A DNA stretch of 49,580 bases from Photorhabdus sp. CRCIA-P01 (GTDB taxonomy: Bacteria; Pseudomonadota; Gammaproteobacteria; Enterobacterales; Enterobacteriaceae). Position numbers and translations under genes: made by a program. The notes under the pieces are model-generated. The model ran no database searches and was not told where the DNA came from. It saw nothing but the letters and a program-made list of their open reading frames with translations. Of this stretch, positions 11,090 to 19,804 are shown in pieces (the stretch's first letter is position 1; every line of letters begins with the position of its first letter). Location: assembly GCF_003545805.1 (NCBI RefSeq), contig NZ_NMQR01000020.1, positions 1 through 49,580 on the forward strand. The letters are read 5' to 3'.

Positions 11090-11143
11090 TAGTAAAATAT
11101 CAAATTGTTGTTTTTGAGATTGTTAAAGAATTGCAATATTCCG

Positions 11144-11196
11144 GCAGAATCATGTTGTTGAATTTATCGTTGTGATTATCTTAAACGTGATTCTGC
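11144..11196. repeat. Inverted repeat between lexA and zur
   Basis: GCAGAATCA (11144-11152) and TGATTCTGC (11188-11196) are perfect 9-bp complements separated by 35 bases. They may be a terminator-like stem for the convergent genes or a decayed small element. No U-run is seen. Confidence 0.4.
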
Positions 11197-11248
11197 GGTT
11201 GTTTATTCCAGCCTGACTCTGTGCCAAAAGTAAGTATCTACTTACTAT

Positions 11249-11761
11249 TTATTTCTTTTTACTTCCTTCAATTCTGTGGTCATGCTGGCATTGATCTCGT
11301 TTAGTACAGGATTCGATCTCTTCACAAGGTGAACATAAGCCATGCGCTTCGATGACGGTATGACGTAAACTGAACCCGGCTGTTTTTGCTAACTGTTGGA
11401 TGGCGGATTCAACGGTTCCACCATCTCGCTCTGTAACAGAACCACAACGGTCACAAATAAACATTGCTGAGGTGTGGCTTGGTTGTTCAATATGGTGACA
11501 TAGGACATAACTGTTGGTGGATTCTATTTTATGAATAAAACCCTGTTCCAACAGAAATTCCAGCGCCCGGTATACGGTAGGTGGTTTAGCCTGTGGTTCT
11601 GCTTCCCGTAGCAAATCCAGTAAATCATAAGCACTGATTGCCCCGGGTTGCTCTGAAATTAGCCGCAGAGCCTCAAGCCGCTGTGGAGTAAAGCGGACTC
11701 CACGAGCCTGGCAAATAACTTCGGCCTGTTCCAGTAATTTTTTTTGGTTAATCAATTTCAT
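11249..11761 (-). CDS. zur: Zinc uptake regulator (Fur family)
   Basis: A zinc-sensing repressor of zinc-import genes. The 170 residues match E. coli Zur (171). The N-terminal winged helix includes FTPQRLEALRLI and PPTVYRALEFLLEQGF. The C-terminal dimerisation domain carries two Cys pairs, CDRCG and CSPC, plus His residues (LCHHIEQ, RHTVIEAHGLC) that bind structural and sensory zinc. The tail is rich in Cys/His and charged residues (CTKRDQCQHDH). The position after lexA matches the E. coli lexA-dinF-yjbJ-zur region with dinF and yjbJ absent. It is convergent with lexA. An ERIC copy lies immediately upstream. Confidence 0.95.
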   Translation of the reverse strand: MKLINQKKLLEQAEVICQARGVRFTPQRLEALRLISEQPGAISAYDLLDLLREAEPQAKPPTVYRALEFLLEQGFIHKIESTNSYVLCHHIEQPSHTSAMFICDRCGSVTERDGGTVESAIQQLAKTAGFSLRHTVIEAHGLCSPCEEIESCTKRDQCQHDHRIEGSKKK

Positions 11762-11801
11762 TGCGCCTCTTACAACCAGTACGATGATAATATTGTGATG
11801 T

Positions 11802-11929
11802 TATACCCTTCATCTTTCAAGCTGCTGTTTTGTTGGCTGCTTTCACTCACCCCAGTCACATCGTTATCTATGCTCCTGGGGATTCGTTCACTTGCCGCCG
11901 CACTGCAACTCGAAATCTATTAGGTATAT
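11802..11929. repeat. ERIC repeat, copy 2
   Basis: About 128 bp from TATACCC to GGTATA, reverse orientation to copy 1. The core shows CTCACCCCAGTCAC and GCTCCTGGGGATTCG. It lies between the zur start and the DUF1266 gene, so it may be transcribed with one of them. Confidence 0.9.
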
Positions 11930-12105
11930 CATGTTTCTTCAATAGAAAATATTATCCAGCAAAGTTCATTGCGATTGTCCCCTGATGGAGTTAATTTGGC
12001 TAAATTGGTACTCAGTAGCAAAAATAATGTTTCCTTGAAGTTTATGATAATACAGACAAGAATTATCGTATATGGCAGATAATTTTCGGAAAGGAAGCAT
12101 TTGTG

Positions 12106-13248
12106 ATGAAAGAGCTTTTACAAAATCAGCCTCATTATAGACAGTTCCCTGTTAAAGGCTATCAGGTAATGAAGCATATTATCTATGAAAAAAGAAAGTT
12201 ACCTTTTCTAAGTGCATTATATGCGTTGATTAATATTTTATTTGTAATTGCGGTATGTATGGGTATTGTATTATCTGTAGCAATTGTTTTATTTATAATA
12301 GGTAATGTATTTGTCCCAGATACCGACTATTTACTTCTGGCACAAGTAGGCGGTGTAGCATTATTCGGAGTAATGTTACTCTCGGTTATTATTTATCGCA
12401 TTGTTAAGCGTCCTGAATGGGAACAACGGCGTTATTATCAACAAGCAGGTTTATCTCTTTTACCAGAAGAGAAGCGTCAAGTATTGCGGTTAAATATTGT
12501 TAGTGACTATTGGCTAGGTTTTTGGAGTGAAACGCTAGAGCATTATCCTCTACAATCACGGGTTGCCCATGATAGCTATCGTTACTGTCTGCTTCCATTA
12601 TCTCCGACCCAGGAACATCAATCCCAATTATACAGCGATTGGGGAATTATTGATGAAGAAGGGTATATGAAAATGCTAACGGGTTTGTGGGAGGGAGTAC
12701 ATTCAAAACATTTTGCTGTTGATGTCGCTCTTAGTGATGGAAAAATGTTTAAAGTACTTGCCAAATTAGTTGAAGTAACACCTGACTATATTCATAAATG
12801 TTCCAAACCTATTAATGGACGTCCACCTGAATTAGTGTGGGGATTTGATTTGTGGCTTGCAATCGTTTTAAGTCGTAACTGTTTTTGTGCCGGTTATATC
12901 AGTGAAGAAGTCGCATGGAAAAATATGCTGAAAACGGCTGATTATATTTATGAAATCTTCGGTGGTTTTGATGAGTTTTATACCAACTTTCGGCTAGGCA
13001 ATGCTTACTGGAGTAATGATTTTGACCGGGCTAAAGGGCGGCTGGAGCAATTTAATTATTATAAGTCACATTGTGACTGGCCAATTGCTAGTTTGCCGTG
13101 GCCTGAACCAAAAGGCGTTATTATGGAAAGGCAGATGATGACGGGTTTTTCTGCATTAGTAGAAGATGTTTTACGCGGCAACATGGAAGAACAACAAAGT
13201 TATGAATTTGATATTACCGAGCTGTCAGCGTCTCGTATACTGCATTAA
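12106..13248 (+). CDS. DUF1266 family membrane protein
   Basis: A 380-residue protein. The start chosen is ATG 12106, with AAGGAAG upstream; a GTG at 12103 is adjacent. Two membrane helices lie at about residues 32-65 and 78-100. A cytoplasmic domain follows that holds the DUF1266 pattern, with WGFDLWLAIVLSRNCFCAGY, then EEVAWKNMLKTADYIYEIFG and a tryptophan-rich end containing DWPIASLPWPEP. DUF1266 proteins (E. coli YbeU/YbeR type) have no established function. It is alone between an ERIC copy and a hairpin, and absent from the E. coli zur-dusA interval, so it is an accessory gene. Membrane topology plus DUF1266 is as far as the sequence goes. Confidence 0.7.
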   Translation: MKELLQNQPHYRQFPVKGYQVMKHIIYEKRKLPFLSALYALINILFVIAVCMGIVLSVAIVLFIIGNVFVPDTDYLLLAQVGGVALFGVMLLSVIIYRIVKRPEWEQRRYYQQAGLSLLPEEKRQVLRLNIVSDYWLGFWSETLEHYPLQSRVAHDSYRYCLLPLSPTQEHQSQLYSDWGIIDEEGYMKMLTGLWEGVHSKHFAVDVALSDGKMFKVLAKLVEVTPDYIHKCSKPINGRPPELVWGFDLWLAIVLSRNCFCAGYISEEVAWKNMLKTADYIYEIFGGFDEFYTNFRLGNAYWSNDFDRAKGRLEQFNYYKSHCDWPIASLPWPEPKGVIMERQMMTGFSALVEDVLRGNMEEQQSYEFDITELSASRILH

Positions 13249-13264
13249 TATTTACATGAAATGT

Positions 13265-13292
13265 TTCCCCTTGAAGAACATTTCAAGGGGAA
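13265..13292 (+). terminator. Hairpin after the DUF1266 gene
   Basis: TTCCCCTTGAA (13265-13275) pairs perfectly with TTCAAGGGGAA (13282-13292). The loop is 6 nt, 16 bases past the stop. The U-run is poor. Confidence 0.6.
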
Positions 13293-13383
13293 GTAAGTAA
13301 TTAATAATAGGAAATAATGGTGCAAAGTGAGAGAACGGATTTTTCATTATGGGAGCCATTATTTCTAAAGCTAACATAATTTA

Positions 13384-13422
13384 CCCCGTTTCCTGAAATC
13401 ACCTGCTGCAAATGAAACGGGG
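13384..13422 (-). terminator. Hairpin downstream of the FMN oxidase gene
   Basis: CCCCGTTTC (13384-13392) pairs with GAAACGGGG (13414-13422), 9 bp with a 21-nt loop. It lies about 28 bases beyond the stop of the minus-strand gene. Confidence 0.5.
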
Positions 13423-13449
13423 CCAATATTTGCTTTATTAGTTCATTGG

Positions 13450-14640
13450 TTAAATCAAACTAATAAATTTTCTCTCTATATCTTTAATGGCTGCGCATCC
13501 TGCCAGCTTCATGCTAAGTTTCAGCTCATCCTTAAGTAGGTTTAAAATGGAAGTTACGCCGGGTGCTCCACCCAATGCCAGCGCATACAAAATGGGTCTA
13601 CCGATAGCGACAGCCTTGGCACCTAATGCGAGAGCTTTAAACACATGGGTACCGCGGCGGATGCCTCCGTCTAGATAGACTGGAATTTTAGATCCAACAG
13701 CTTCAACAATGCTTGGTAATGAAGCGATTGCTGCCGGGACAGTATCCAACTGTCGGCCACCGTGGTTAGAAACTTGAATCGCTGCGGCCCCGTGGTCAAC
13801 ACACTCTTTAGCATTTTCGGCAGATTGAATGCCTTTCACGATGATTGGAAGGCCCGATTCTTTGGCAAGAAACTCCAAATCATTGAAATCAAGATCCCGT
13901 TTAAATAGCGCTGTAATCTCTGATAATGCTGCCCCTACGGGAACGCCGGGGATATTAGGGAATGGCAGTGAGCGTGGGAAAACAAATTTATTACGTTTAT
14001 CTGTTTCTCTGTTACCACTCCACTCTAAATCGACTGTAAAGACGATTGCGGTTGCCCCCATAGCTTTGGCTCGGCGTATCAGTTCACGGTTAATACCCAT
14101 ATCTTTGGTAAAATAAATTTGAAACCATTTGGGGCCGTTACTCACTTTGGCTATCTCTTCAAGAGATGAATTAGACAGAGTTTGTGCAGTAAACAGGGCA
14201 CCGGCAGCGGCAGCGCCTCTCGCGGTTCCCAATTCAGCGGTCGTATGAGCTAGCCCATGTGCTGCCATTGGGGGAATGAAGATAGGCATATCCACTTTAC
14301 TGCCGAACAATTCGGTTGTTGTGTCAGGCTCTTTTACTCCTGCGAGATAGCGGGGAATAATTTGGAAATCGTCAAAGGCTCTGGTGTTTTCACGTAGAGT
14401 CCATTCATCACCTGAACCGCCGCTGATATAGCCAAATTGGGGCGCAGGAATCAATTTACGTGCTTCTTCTTCCAAGTCATAAAGATTAATAATATCCAGG
14501 GATTTTTCTGCGCTATTTGTTTTGTAGGCTCCTGTCAGTTTTATGTTAGCAGTTGCAGCGTTGGCTGAGGATACAGCGGATAGCGTACCGGCAGCAGCAA
14601 GACTTAATCCTCCAACTATGACGTCTCTTCTTGATGGCAT
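13450..14640 (-). CDS. Tat-exported FMN-dependent alpha-hydroxy-acid (lactate-type) oxidase/dehydrogenase
   Basis: A 396-residue flavoprotein of the lactate oxidase / glycolate oxidase / LldD family. It oxidises an L-2-hydroxy acid to the keto acid with FMN. The catalytic His/Arg motif is SNHGGRQLD. The FMN-phosphate region is DGGIRRGTHVFKALALGAKA, followed by VAIGRPILYALALGG. The N-terminal segment GYISGGSGDEWTLREN is also typical. Residues 1-30 read MPSRRDVIVGG followed by an Ala-rich hydrophobic stretch and a likely cleavage near SSANAA, a twin-arginine signal peptide. Export of the folded, cofactor-loaded enzyme is therefore predicted. Whether oxygen (oxidase) or quinone is the acceptor cannot be told. 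It stands alone with no lldP/lldR neighbours. Confidence 0.82.
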   Translation of the reverse strand: MPSRRDVIVGGLSLAAAGTLSAVSSANAATANIKLTGAYKTNSAEKSLDIINLYDLEEEARKLIPAPQFGYISGGSGDEWTLRENTRAFDDFQIIPRYLAGVKEPDTTTELFGSKVDMPIFIPPMAAHGLAHTTAELGTARGAAAAGALFTAQTLSNSSLEEIAKVSNGPKWFQIYFTKDMGINRELIRRAKAMGATAIVFTVDLEWSGNRETDKRNKFVFPRSLPFPNIPGVPVGAALSEITALFKRDLDFNDLEFLAKESGLPIIVKGIQSAENAKECVDHGAAAIQVSNHGGRQLDTVPAAIASLPSIVEAVGSKIPVYLDGGIRRGTHVFKALALGAKAVAIGRPILYALALGGAPGVTSILNLLKDELKLSMKLAGCAAIKDIERKFISLI

Positions 14641-15140
14641 ATAATTCTTCCTTACTTAGTAGGTTTAATAAGTATTGACAATAGAATCTGTCCACATATT
14701 AAGAATAGACCTATTCTGAATAATTCAAGCTAATAAATCCTCAAGAATGTTTTTATAAGCTGATCAATCCTATTGGAACTGGCGGTTTTTTGTTGTGAGA
14801 GCAGTATCACAAAACTCAGATTAAAGTATGGTGGCTTATCTTATTTGCTTACCTGAGTTTTTGGGGAATAGTTCAAATAGAGGGTCTTTCGGATGCTGAA
14901 TGTAAATGAATAGCTTAGGTATACATTTGGTTTCAGGTATTGTTCTATTAACATCATCAACTATAATAAAATAATTAATTTCTCTAAGTTATAAAAATAT
15001 TTCATCATTCCTTGTCAGAAAAAGACTATTATTGAAGTGCAATCTAAAAATTATATACGATGATCAGTTGGATATTTAAATTTTCATTAATTAAGAGTCT
15101 TATTTAATGAAAATATCAGTTTTTTCCTTAAGGAGAACTC
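14641..15140. other. 500-bp gene-free interval
   Basis: It holds the divergent upstream regions of the FMN oxidase gene (left) and the tail-fibre gene (right). It is AT-rich. I see no convincing short gene, repeat or RNA. The only clear signal is the tail-fibre ribosome site AAGGAGAA just before 15141. Confidence 0.5.
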
Positions 15141-15977
15141 ATGAGTAATAAAAATGACTTTAAAGCTTTTTCTATTAGTCAGGATGCTAATGTTGTTTCT
15201 CAAGGAGAATATGAAGAAAGTCAGGAGTTGAATACGGGAATTCCCCCCAATATTATTTCCATTGGTTTATTAAATAAGGTCTTGCGTCAATCGTCAACGA
15301 TATCATCGGTGGTGGCTAATTTTATCTCTACACAATGTAGTGATGATGTTTTGGATGATGGCGATATAGACAAGCTCGCCACCCAATTAAATATCGCTTT
15401 AGAGCAAAAAGCTTTAACAGAGATTCCAAGTGCTTCATTAACACAAAAAGGTGTTATTCAACTTACAGATGCACTTGGTGATAGTAATACGCTGGCAGTC
15501 ACGCAAAAGCTTGTCCAGGAAATAATAATTTCGTTAAGTGAAAGTATTAATAGCAGAGTACCCAATATCCGGCAGGTGAATGGTAAGGCGTTGTCCGAGG
15601 ATATTGATCTGGATGCCGTGGATATCGGGGTATACACAAAAGAAGAAGTAGACAATGAAGTTAATGCCAAAGGTAATCGGAATAGTGCCAGTAAAGCGAT
15701 TAATGGTTGGTGGAGATGTGGAGATACAGGAGTTATCTATCAATGGGGGCGTACTAAGGTCATTGATGCTGGCCGTATAGAACGTATTCGATTGCCAATT
15801 AGTTTTTCCAATACGCAATACACCATCAATATTAATCCTATTCAAAGTAAATTAGGTCTTATGGGTGCGTCTGTTGGCTATGTAAATATCATTGATGATT
15901 CATCTTTCGATTTATTAAATTCTTGGGTAAATGCCAAATGGGATAGCCCATTCTTTTGGATAGCGATAGGATATTAA
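15141..15977 (+). CDS. Phage-type tail fibre protein
   Basis: A 278-residue protein. The central segment [20 protein letters not shown] is the tail-fibre repeat found in P2/lambda-like and pyocin fibres. An unusual N-terminal part contains [17 protein letters not shown]. The C-terminal part ends in [17 protein letters not shown], like other phage fibre tips ('W.AiG'). It is shorter than full phage fibres, so it may be a fibre tip or a fibre of a tailocin-like particle. The ribosome site AAGGAGAA is strong. The assembly-protein gene follows after two bases. No other phage genes are present within the window, so the pair is an orphan module beside dusA. Confidence 0.75.
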   Translation: MSNKNDFKAFSISQDANVVSQGEYEESQELNTGIPPNIISIGLLNKVLRQSSTISSVVANFISTQCSDDVLDDGDIDKLATQLNIALEQKALTEIPSASLTQKGVIQLTDALGDSNTLAVTQKLVQEIIISLSESINSRVPNIRQVNGKALSEDIDLDAVDIGVYTKEEVDNEVNAKGNRNSASKAINGWWRCGDTGVIYQWGRTKVIDAGRIERIRLPISFSNTQYTININPIQSKLGLMGASVGYVNIIDDSSFDLLNSWVNAKWDSPFFWIAIGY

Positions 15978-15979
15978 TT

Positions 15980-16405
15980 ATGTATTATTACAGTGCAAAA
16001 GCGAATGCATTCTACCCGGTAGAATTGAGAAAAAATTATATTGCTGCTGGTTCATTGCCGGATGACATTATAGAAGTCAGTAATGATATTTATCAGGAAT
16101 ATGCTGCTAATAATGGGCCAGAAGGAAAACACCGTGTAGCAAATAAAAACGGTTTGCCGGAATGGGCAGATATTCCTCCGCCAACGAAAGATGAATTACG
16201 GCAATATGCTGAATATCAGAAGCAACAATTAATGGCTGAGGCAACAAATCAAATTGCACCACTGCAAGATGCTGTTGATTTAGGTATTGCGACTGAGGCA
16301 GAGAAAATAGCTTTATTGGCATGGAAAGAATACAGGGTAATACTGAATCGGATAGATGTTTCACAGGTAATGGATATTGATTGGCCGGAAAAACCAGAGG
16401 GATAG
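15980..16405 (+). CDS. Tail fibre assembly protein (Tfa family)
   Basis: A 141-residue protein from the ATG at 15980, two bases after the fibre stop. A longer frame from 15956 overlaps the fibre gene and is unlikely. It matches the pattern of phage tail-fibre assembly chaperones: N-terminal [15 protein letters not shown], a middle [19 protein letters not shown], and a helical stretch [20 protein letters not shown]. It then has [16 protein letters not shown] and a terminal DWPEKPEG. Such proteins help fold or attach the fibre encoded just upstream, and the coupling here fits. Functional expression is not known. Confidence 0.82.
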   Translation: MYYYSAKANAFYPVELRKNYIAAGSLPDDIIEVSNDIYQEYAANNGPEGKHRVANKNGLPEWADIPPPTKDELRQYAEYQKQQLMAEATNQIAPLQDAVDLGIATEAEKIALLAWKEYRVILNRIDVSQVMDIDWPEKPEG

Positions 16406-16428
16406 ATAGACGCAATTTTTTTAATTCA

Positions 16429-16457
16429 CCCCCCAATTGACCTGTTTGATTGGGGGG
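16429..16457 (+). terminator. Strong GC hairpin after the tail-fibre cassette
   Basis: CCCCCCAAT (16429-16437) pairs perfectly with ATTGGGGGG (16449-16457) around an 11-nt loop. It starts 24 bases past the stop. A T-run precedes rather than follows the stem, so termination efficiency is uncertain. Confidence 0.55.
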
Positions 16458-16869
16458 GATATTTGGTTTCAAATTTAATTCTTAATTATCTGCTGTAAGC
16501 TAATTTTATTTTTGTTATCTTTTATTTTTATCGTGATTATTTCTAAGTTTACGGCAGGTAAAAAATAGCCCAGAAGATTAGGCTATTGTGAAAGTTGTAT
16601 TAAGAAAAAACGACTTTAAGGCTACCGGGTGTCCGGCGCGGTTTCCCGATCACAATCTGAACGTCACGTCCTAGTCGATTTAATTATACTAAAGTAGTAA
16701 ACTTACTCCCCGCGTTCCCCAAAATATTCCTGATAGCAACCTGTACGGTTATACATTAAATCACCTGCAATACTTCTTTATGTCAATTGTCAACAATACC
16801 TGATAGTGCCATCAGCGTGAGGGCGTTTCACTATGTTATAATAGGCCATTACTCACCTCTAGGATGCCA
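16458..16869. other. Gene-free interval upstream of dusA
   Basis: No gene is supported in this stretch. A TATAAT box at 16837-16842 is a plausible -10 for dusA, but no convincing -35 is seen. The more GC-rich patch at about 16620-16680 stands out from its AT-rich surroundings and may be debris of a former insertion. Confidence 0.4.
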
Positions 16870-16892
16870 GTACACCATTGAGTATGGTGTAC
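16870..16892 (+). promoter_or_regulatory. Perfect hairpin 34 bases before dusA
   Basis: GTACACCAT (16870-16878) and ATGGTGTAC (16884-16892) form a 9-bp stem with a 5-nt loop TGAGT, downstream of the candidate -10 box. It could be a leader hairpin, an operator, or an old recombination site. Phage integrases commonly target dusA. Confidence 0.4.
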
Positions 16893-16925
16893 CGATAAAC
16901 CGAAAATAGCCTAAAATATATTGAA

Positions 16926-17963
16926 ATGCACCAAAATAAAGAAATTGAAAAAACTTTTAAATTCAGTGGGAAAGATCAAGAAATGGTTAAATATAGCCTT
17001 AACCGTTTCTCCGTTGCCCCGATGTTGGACTGGACAGATCGTCACTGCCGTTATTTCCATCGTTTATTAAGTCAGCAAACGCTGTTATATACCGAAATGG
17101 TGACAACCGGCGCGATTATTCATGGTAAAGGCGATTATCTGGCGTACAGCGAAGAAGAACATCCGATAGCATTACAATTGGGTGGTAGTGATCCGCAGGC
17201 GTTGGCGCATTGTGCGAAGATTGCGCAGGAACGTGGTTATGATGAAATTAACTTAAACGTCGGTTGTCCTTCTGATCGGGTACAAAATGGTCGTTTTGGC
17301 GCTTGCCTGATGGGGGAAGCTGAACTGGTCGCTGATTGCGTCAAAGCCATGCAGGATGTGGTTAATGTGCCGGTGACAGTTAAAACCCGTATTGGTATTG
17401 ATGAACAAGACAGTTACCAATTCCTGTGTGATTTTATTGATACTGTTGTGCAACGTAGTGACTGCAATATATTTACCATTCATGCCCGTAAAGCGTGGCT
17501 TTCTGGTTTGAGTCCAAAAGAGAACCGTGAGATCCCACCGCTGGATTACCCACGAGTTTATCAATTGAAAAAAGATTTCCCTCAATTGATGATTGCTATT
17601 AATGGGGGTGTTAAATCGTTGGAAGAAGCGAAACAGCATCTACAACATGTAGATGGAATTATGATGGGGCGTGAAGCTTATCAGAATCCATCTATTCTGG
17701 CACAGGTTGATCATGAATTATTTGATGCTTCAATTCCGGTAGTTGATACTATTGCAGTGGTAAGAGCACTTTATCCTTATATAGAGCAAGAACTATCAAA
17801 AGGAACATATCTGGGTCATATTACCCGCCATATTTTAGGTATTTTTCAAGGAATTCCGGGGGCGCGTCAGTGGCGTCGTCATCTTAGTGAGAATGCACAC
17901 AAATCGGGCGCGGATATTTCTGTTGTGGAACAGGCGTTAGCTATGGTGACTGAGCGGATGTAA
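16926..17963 (+). CDS. dusA: tRNA-dihydrouridine(20/20a) synthase
   Basis: An FMN enzyme that reduces U20/U20a in the tRNA D-loop. The 345 residues match E. coli DusA, including its extended N-terminus, which supports the ATG at 16926. Conserved parts are [18 protein letters not shown] (start of the barrel), [12 protein letters not shown], and [20 protein letters not shown] with the catalytic Cys. Further on are [33 protein letters not shown], and [10 protein letters not shown] before the helical C-terminal domain. A terminator overlaps the stop codon. pspG, which follows dusA in E. coli, is absent. Confidence 0.97.
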   Translation: MHQNKEIEKTFKFSGKDQEMVKYSLNRFSVAPMLDWTDRHCRYFHRLLSQQTLLYTEMVTTGAIIHGKGDYLAYSEEEHPIALQLGGSDPQALAHCAKIAQERGYDEINLNVGCPSDRVQNGRFGACLMGEAELVADCVKAMQDVVNVPVTVKTRIGIDEQDSYQFLCDFIDTVVQRSDCNIFTIHARKAWLSGLSPKENREIPPLDYPRVYQLKKDFPQLMIAINGGVKSLEEAKQHLQHVDGIMMGREAYQNPSILAQVDHELFDASIPVVDTIAVVRALYPYIEQELSKGTYLGHITRHILGIFQGIPGARQWRRHLSENAHKSGADISVVEQALAMVTERM

Positions 17964-18054
17964 TATCCGCTCGTTTTACTGCTATAAGAATTCTATCCGT
18001 GCCACCTACAGCTCCTGGCCCAATGTCACCTAAGATACCAATTATTTTTTTCAT
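17943..18054 (-). pseudogene. N-terminal remnant of an aspartate/glutamate racemase
   Basis: A 36-codon frame begins at the ATG at 18054, and its N-terminus MKKIIGILGDIGPGAVGGTD closely resembles the MKkIGIlGGMGP start of aspartate racemase family proteins. It stops at once and overlaps the 3' end of dusA. No ribosome site is seen and the rest of the gene is missing, so it is a remnant. Confidence 0.45.
17952..17977 (+). terminator. Terminator overlapping the dusA stop codon
   Basis: GAGCGGAT (17952-17959) pairs with ATCCGCTC (17965-17972) around the TAA stop codon. GTTTTACT follows. Confidence 0.7.
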
Positions 18055-18250
18055 TGTATCATTATGGAAAGTAAAATGGTTGAGACCTGAAGTTTAAAAA
18101 TATTCTTTAGATCTCATACCGGGCCTTACATATGTGATTAAATATTAAATAACTGGCTTGAGGTATTTAAGATAATGATGATCTTAAATAGCCATCGAAA
18201 AAATTTTAAGCTAAGAAACGTAATGTATTGATGTAAATTCAAAAAAAGCA

Positions 18251-19468
18251 TTAGCTATTTATGGAGCAAGTAAAGCAAATGCCAGACCATTGGTATATTT
18301 TCATCAAGACGAAATCCCACATACGGCTAATGAATCCACCTTCTTCAATCGTTTCCATTACAATAAGTGGTCTTTCCTCAATGGTTTTACTGCCAATCTT
18401 AAATGTTATGGTGCCGACTACCTGGTCTTTCTTTATTGGGGCAGTAATCTGAGGGGTATTAAGAATATAGCTGGTTTTTAATTTTTTAAGTTGGTCACGA
18501 GGTATGGTAATAGAACCTTGTTTACCCACATTGAGTTTGACTTCTTTTTTATTTCCAAACCATATCCGTTGAGTAATAAAAGTATCTTCAGATTTAATAG
18601 GTGTCACTGTTTCAAAGAAGCGAAATCCCCATGTCAGAAGTTTTTCTGATTCCTGGAAACGAACAGAATCCGTCTTGGCTCCCAGAATAATAGAAATTAA
18701 GCGCATATCACCCAAGGTTGCTGATGCAACTAAGTTATAACCGGCCTCAGAGGTAGTTCCGGTTTTCATGCCATCTATATTGAGGTTGCTGTTCCATAAC
18801 AGTCGGTTACGATTGTATTGACGAATCTTATTAAATGTGAATTCTTTCTCTTTATGAATTGCATATTCATCCGGGACATCATGAATGAGGGAGCGAGCTA
18901 ACAATGCCATGTCTCGTGCTGTACTAAATTGCCCAGGAGCATCTAAACCATGCACTGTTTTAAACGTTGTATTGTTAAGCCCCATTTTTTGTCCATAGCC
19001 GTTCATAAGACTTATGAATGCGTCCTGACTGCCAGCTATATAATCAGCTAGTGCAACACAGGCATCATTACCGGATTGAATAACAATCCCTTTGTTAAGG
19101 TCTTTCACTGAAACCCTGTCCCCAGGTTTAAGAAACATGACAGAAGACCCGCGTAGAACAGGATTGCCTGTAGCCCAAGCATTTTTATCAATGGTTACAG
19201 TATCGGTCAGATGAATTGTACCTAACTTAAGTGCTTGTCCTACAACATAACTGGTCATGAGTTTAGTTAGGCTCGCCGGATCTATCTTTTCATCCGCATT
19301 ACCTTCCGCCAGAACTTTTCCACTGTTGTAGTCCATTAAGATCCAAGCTTGTGAGTCCACTTGTGGAGTTGCTAGAGCTTCTTCAGCTTGAATGAATGGA
19401 GCATTGAGAAACAGTAAAAATGTAGCCGCAAACTGGACTTTCCATGTAAAAAAGGTGATATCTTTCAT
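18251..19468 (-). CDS. D-alanyl-D-alanine carboxypeptidase (PBP5/6-type)
   Basis: Trims the terminal D-Ala of peptidoglycan pentapeptides in the periplasm. It has 405 residues. A signal peptide covers about residues 1-28 (hydrophobic FAATFLLFLNAPFIQA, cleavage before EEALA). All three penicillin-binding motifs are intact: ASLTK (about 67-71), SGN in IQSGNDACVALADY, and KTG in DGMKTGTTSEAGYN. The PBP5 C-terminal beta domain follows. An amphipathic helix near the end (FISRMWDFVLMKIYQW) acts as the membrane anchor. A tail with two Cys follows that E. coli DacA/DacC lack. It resembles DacC/DacA but sits outside their usual loci, so it is probably a paralogue. It is near a second PBP1b-like gene. 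Confidence 0.88.
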   Translation of the reverse strand: MKDITFFTWKVQFAATFLLFLNAPFIQAEEALATPQVDSQAWILMDYNSGKVLAEGNADEKIDPASLTKLMTSYVVGQALKLGTIHLTDTVTIDKNAWATGNPVLRGSSVMFLKPGDRVSVKDLNKGIVIQSGNDACVALADYIAGSQDAFISLMNGYGQKMGLNNTTFKTVHGLDAPGQFSTARDMALLARSLIHDVPDEYAIHKEKEFTFNKIRQYNRNRLLWNSNLNIDGMKTGTTSEAGYNLVASATLGDMRLISIILGAKTDSVRFQESEKLLTWGFRFFETVTPIKSEDTFITQRIWFGNKKEVKLNVGKQGSITIPRDQLKKLKTSYILNTPQITAPIKKDQVVGTITFKIGSKTIEERPLIVMETIEEGGFISRMWDFVLMKIYQWSGICFTCSINS

Positions 19469-19804
19469 AAAAAAACCAAATGTCTATTATAAAATTATTA
19501 AGCCAATCTATTTTATTTGAACTTTAGAAAACGTTTAGTCCTGAAACTCTGTAAATTCAAACACGGCACGTCTATTCCATTTCTTGGTTTATTCCTTATA
19601 GCCAAAAACTACCGGATATGAATCTACCCATGAATTCTATTTACCTAAGTGGATTTATTTTATTGAACTGCTATTTAGATTAAAGTATATGATGTTATCG
19701 TTATAAAGTGCCAATAACTTATTTTCGAGATCATTACTGTATTTGCCCTGTATCGGATAATTTAAGTATATTTCCCCCCGTGAATATATACGTTTTAATA
19801 AAAA
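19469..19804. other. Gene-free AT-rich interval
   Basis: 336 bases upstream of the carboxypeptidase and downstream of the small secreted-protein gene. I find no supported gene, RNA or repeat. It presumably contains the carboxypeptidase promoter. Confidence 0.5.

Noticed and set aside
16831-16846. Zur-binding site upstream of dusA (GTTATAATA)
   Set aside because: Only half of the palindromic Zur box is present and dusA is not a known Zur target; the TATAAT part is better read as a -10 element.
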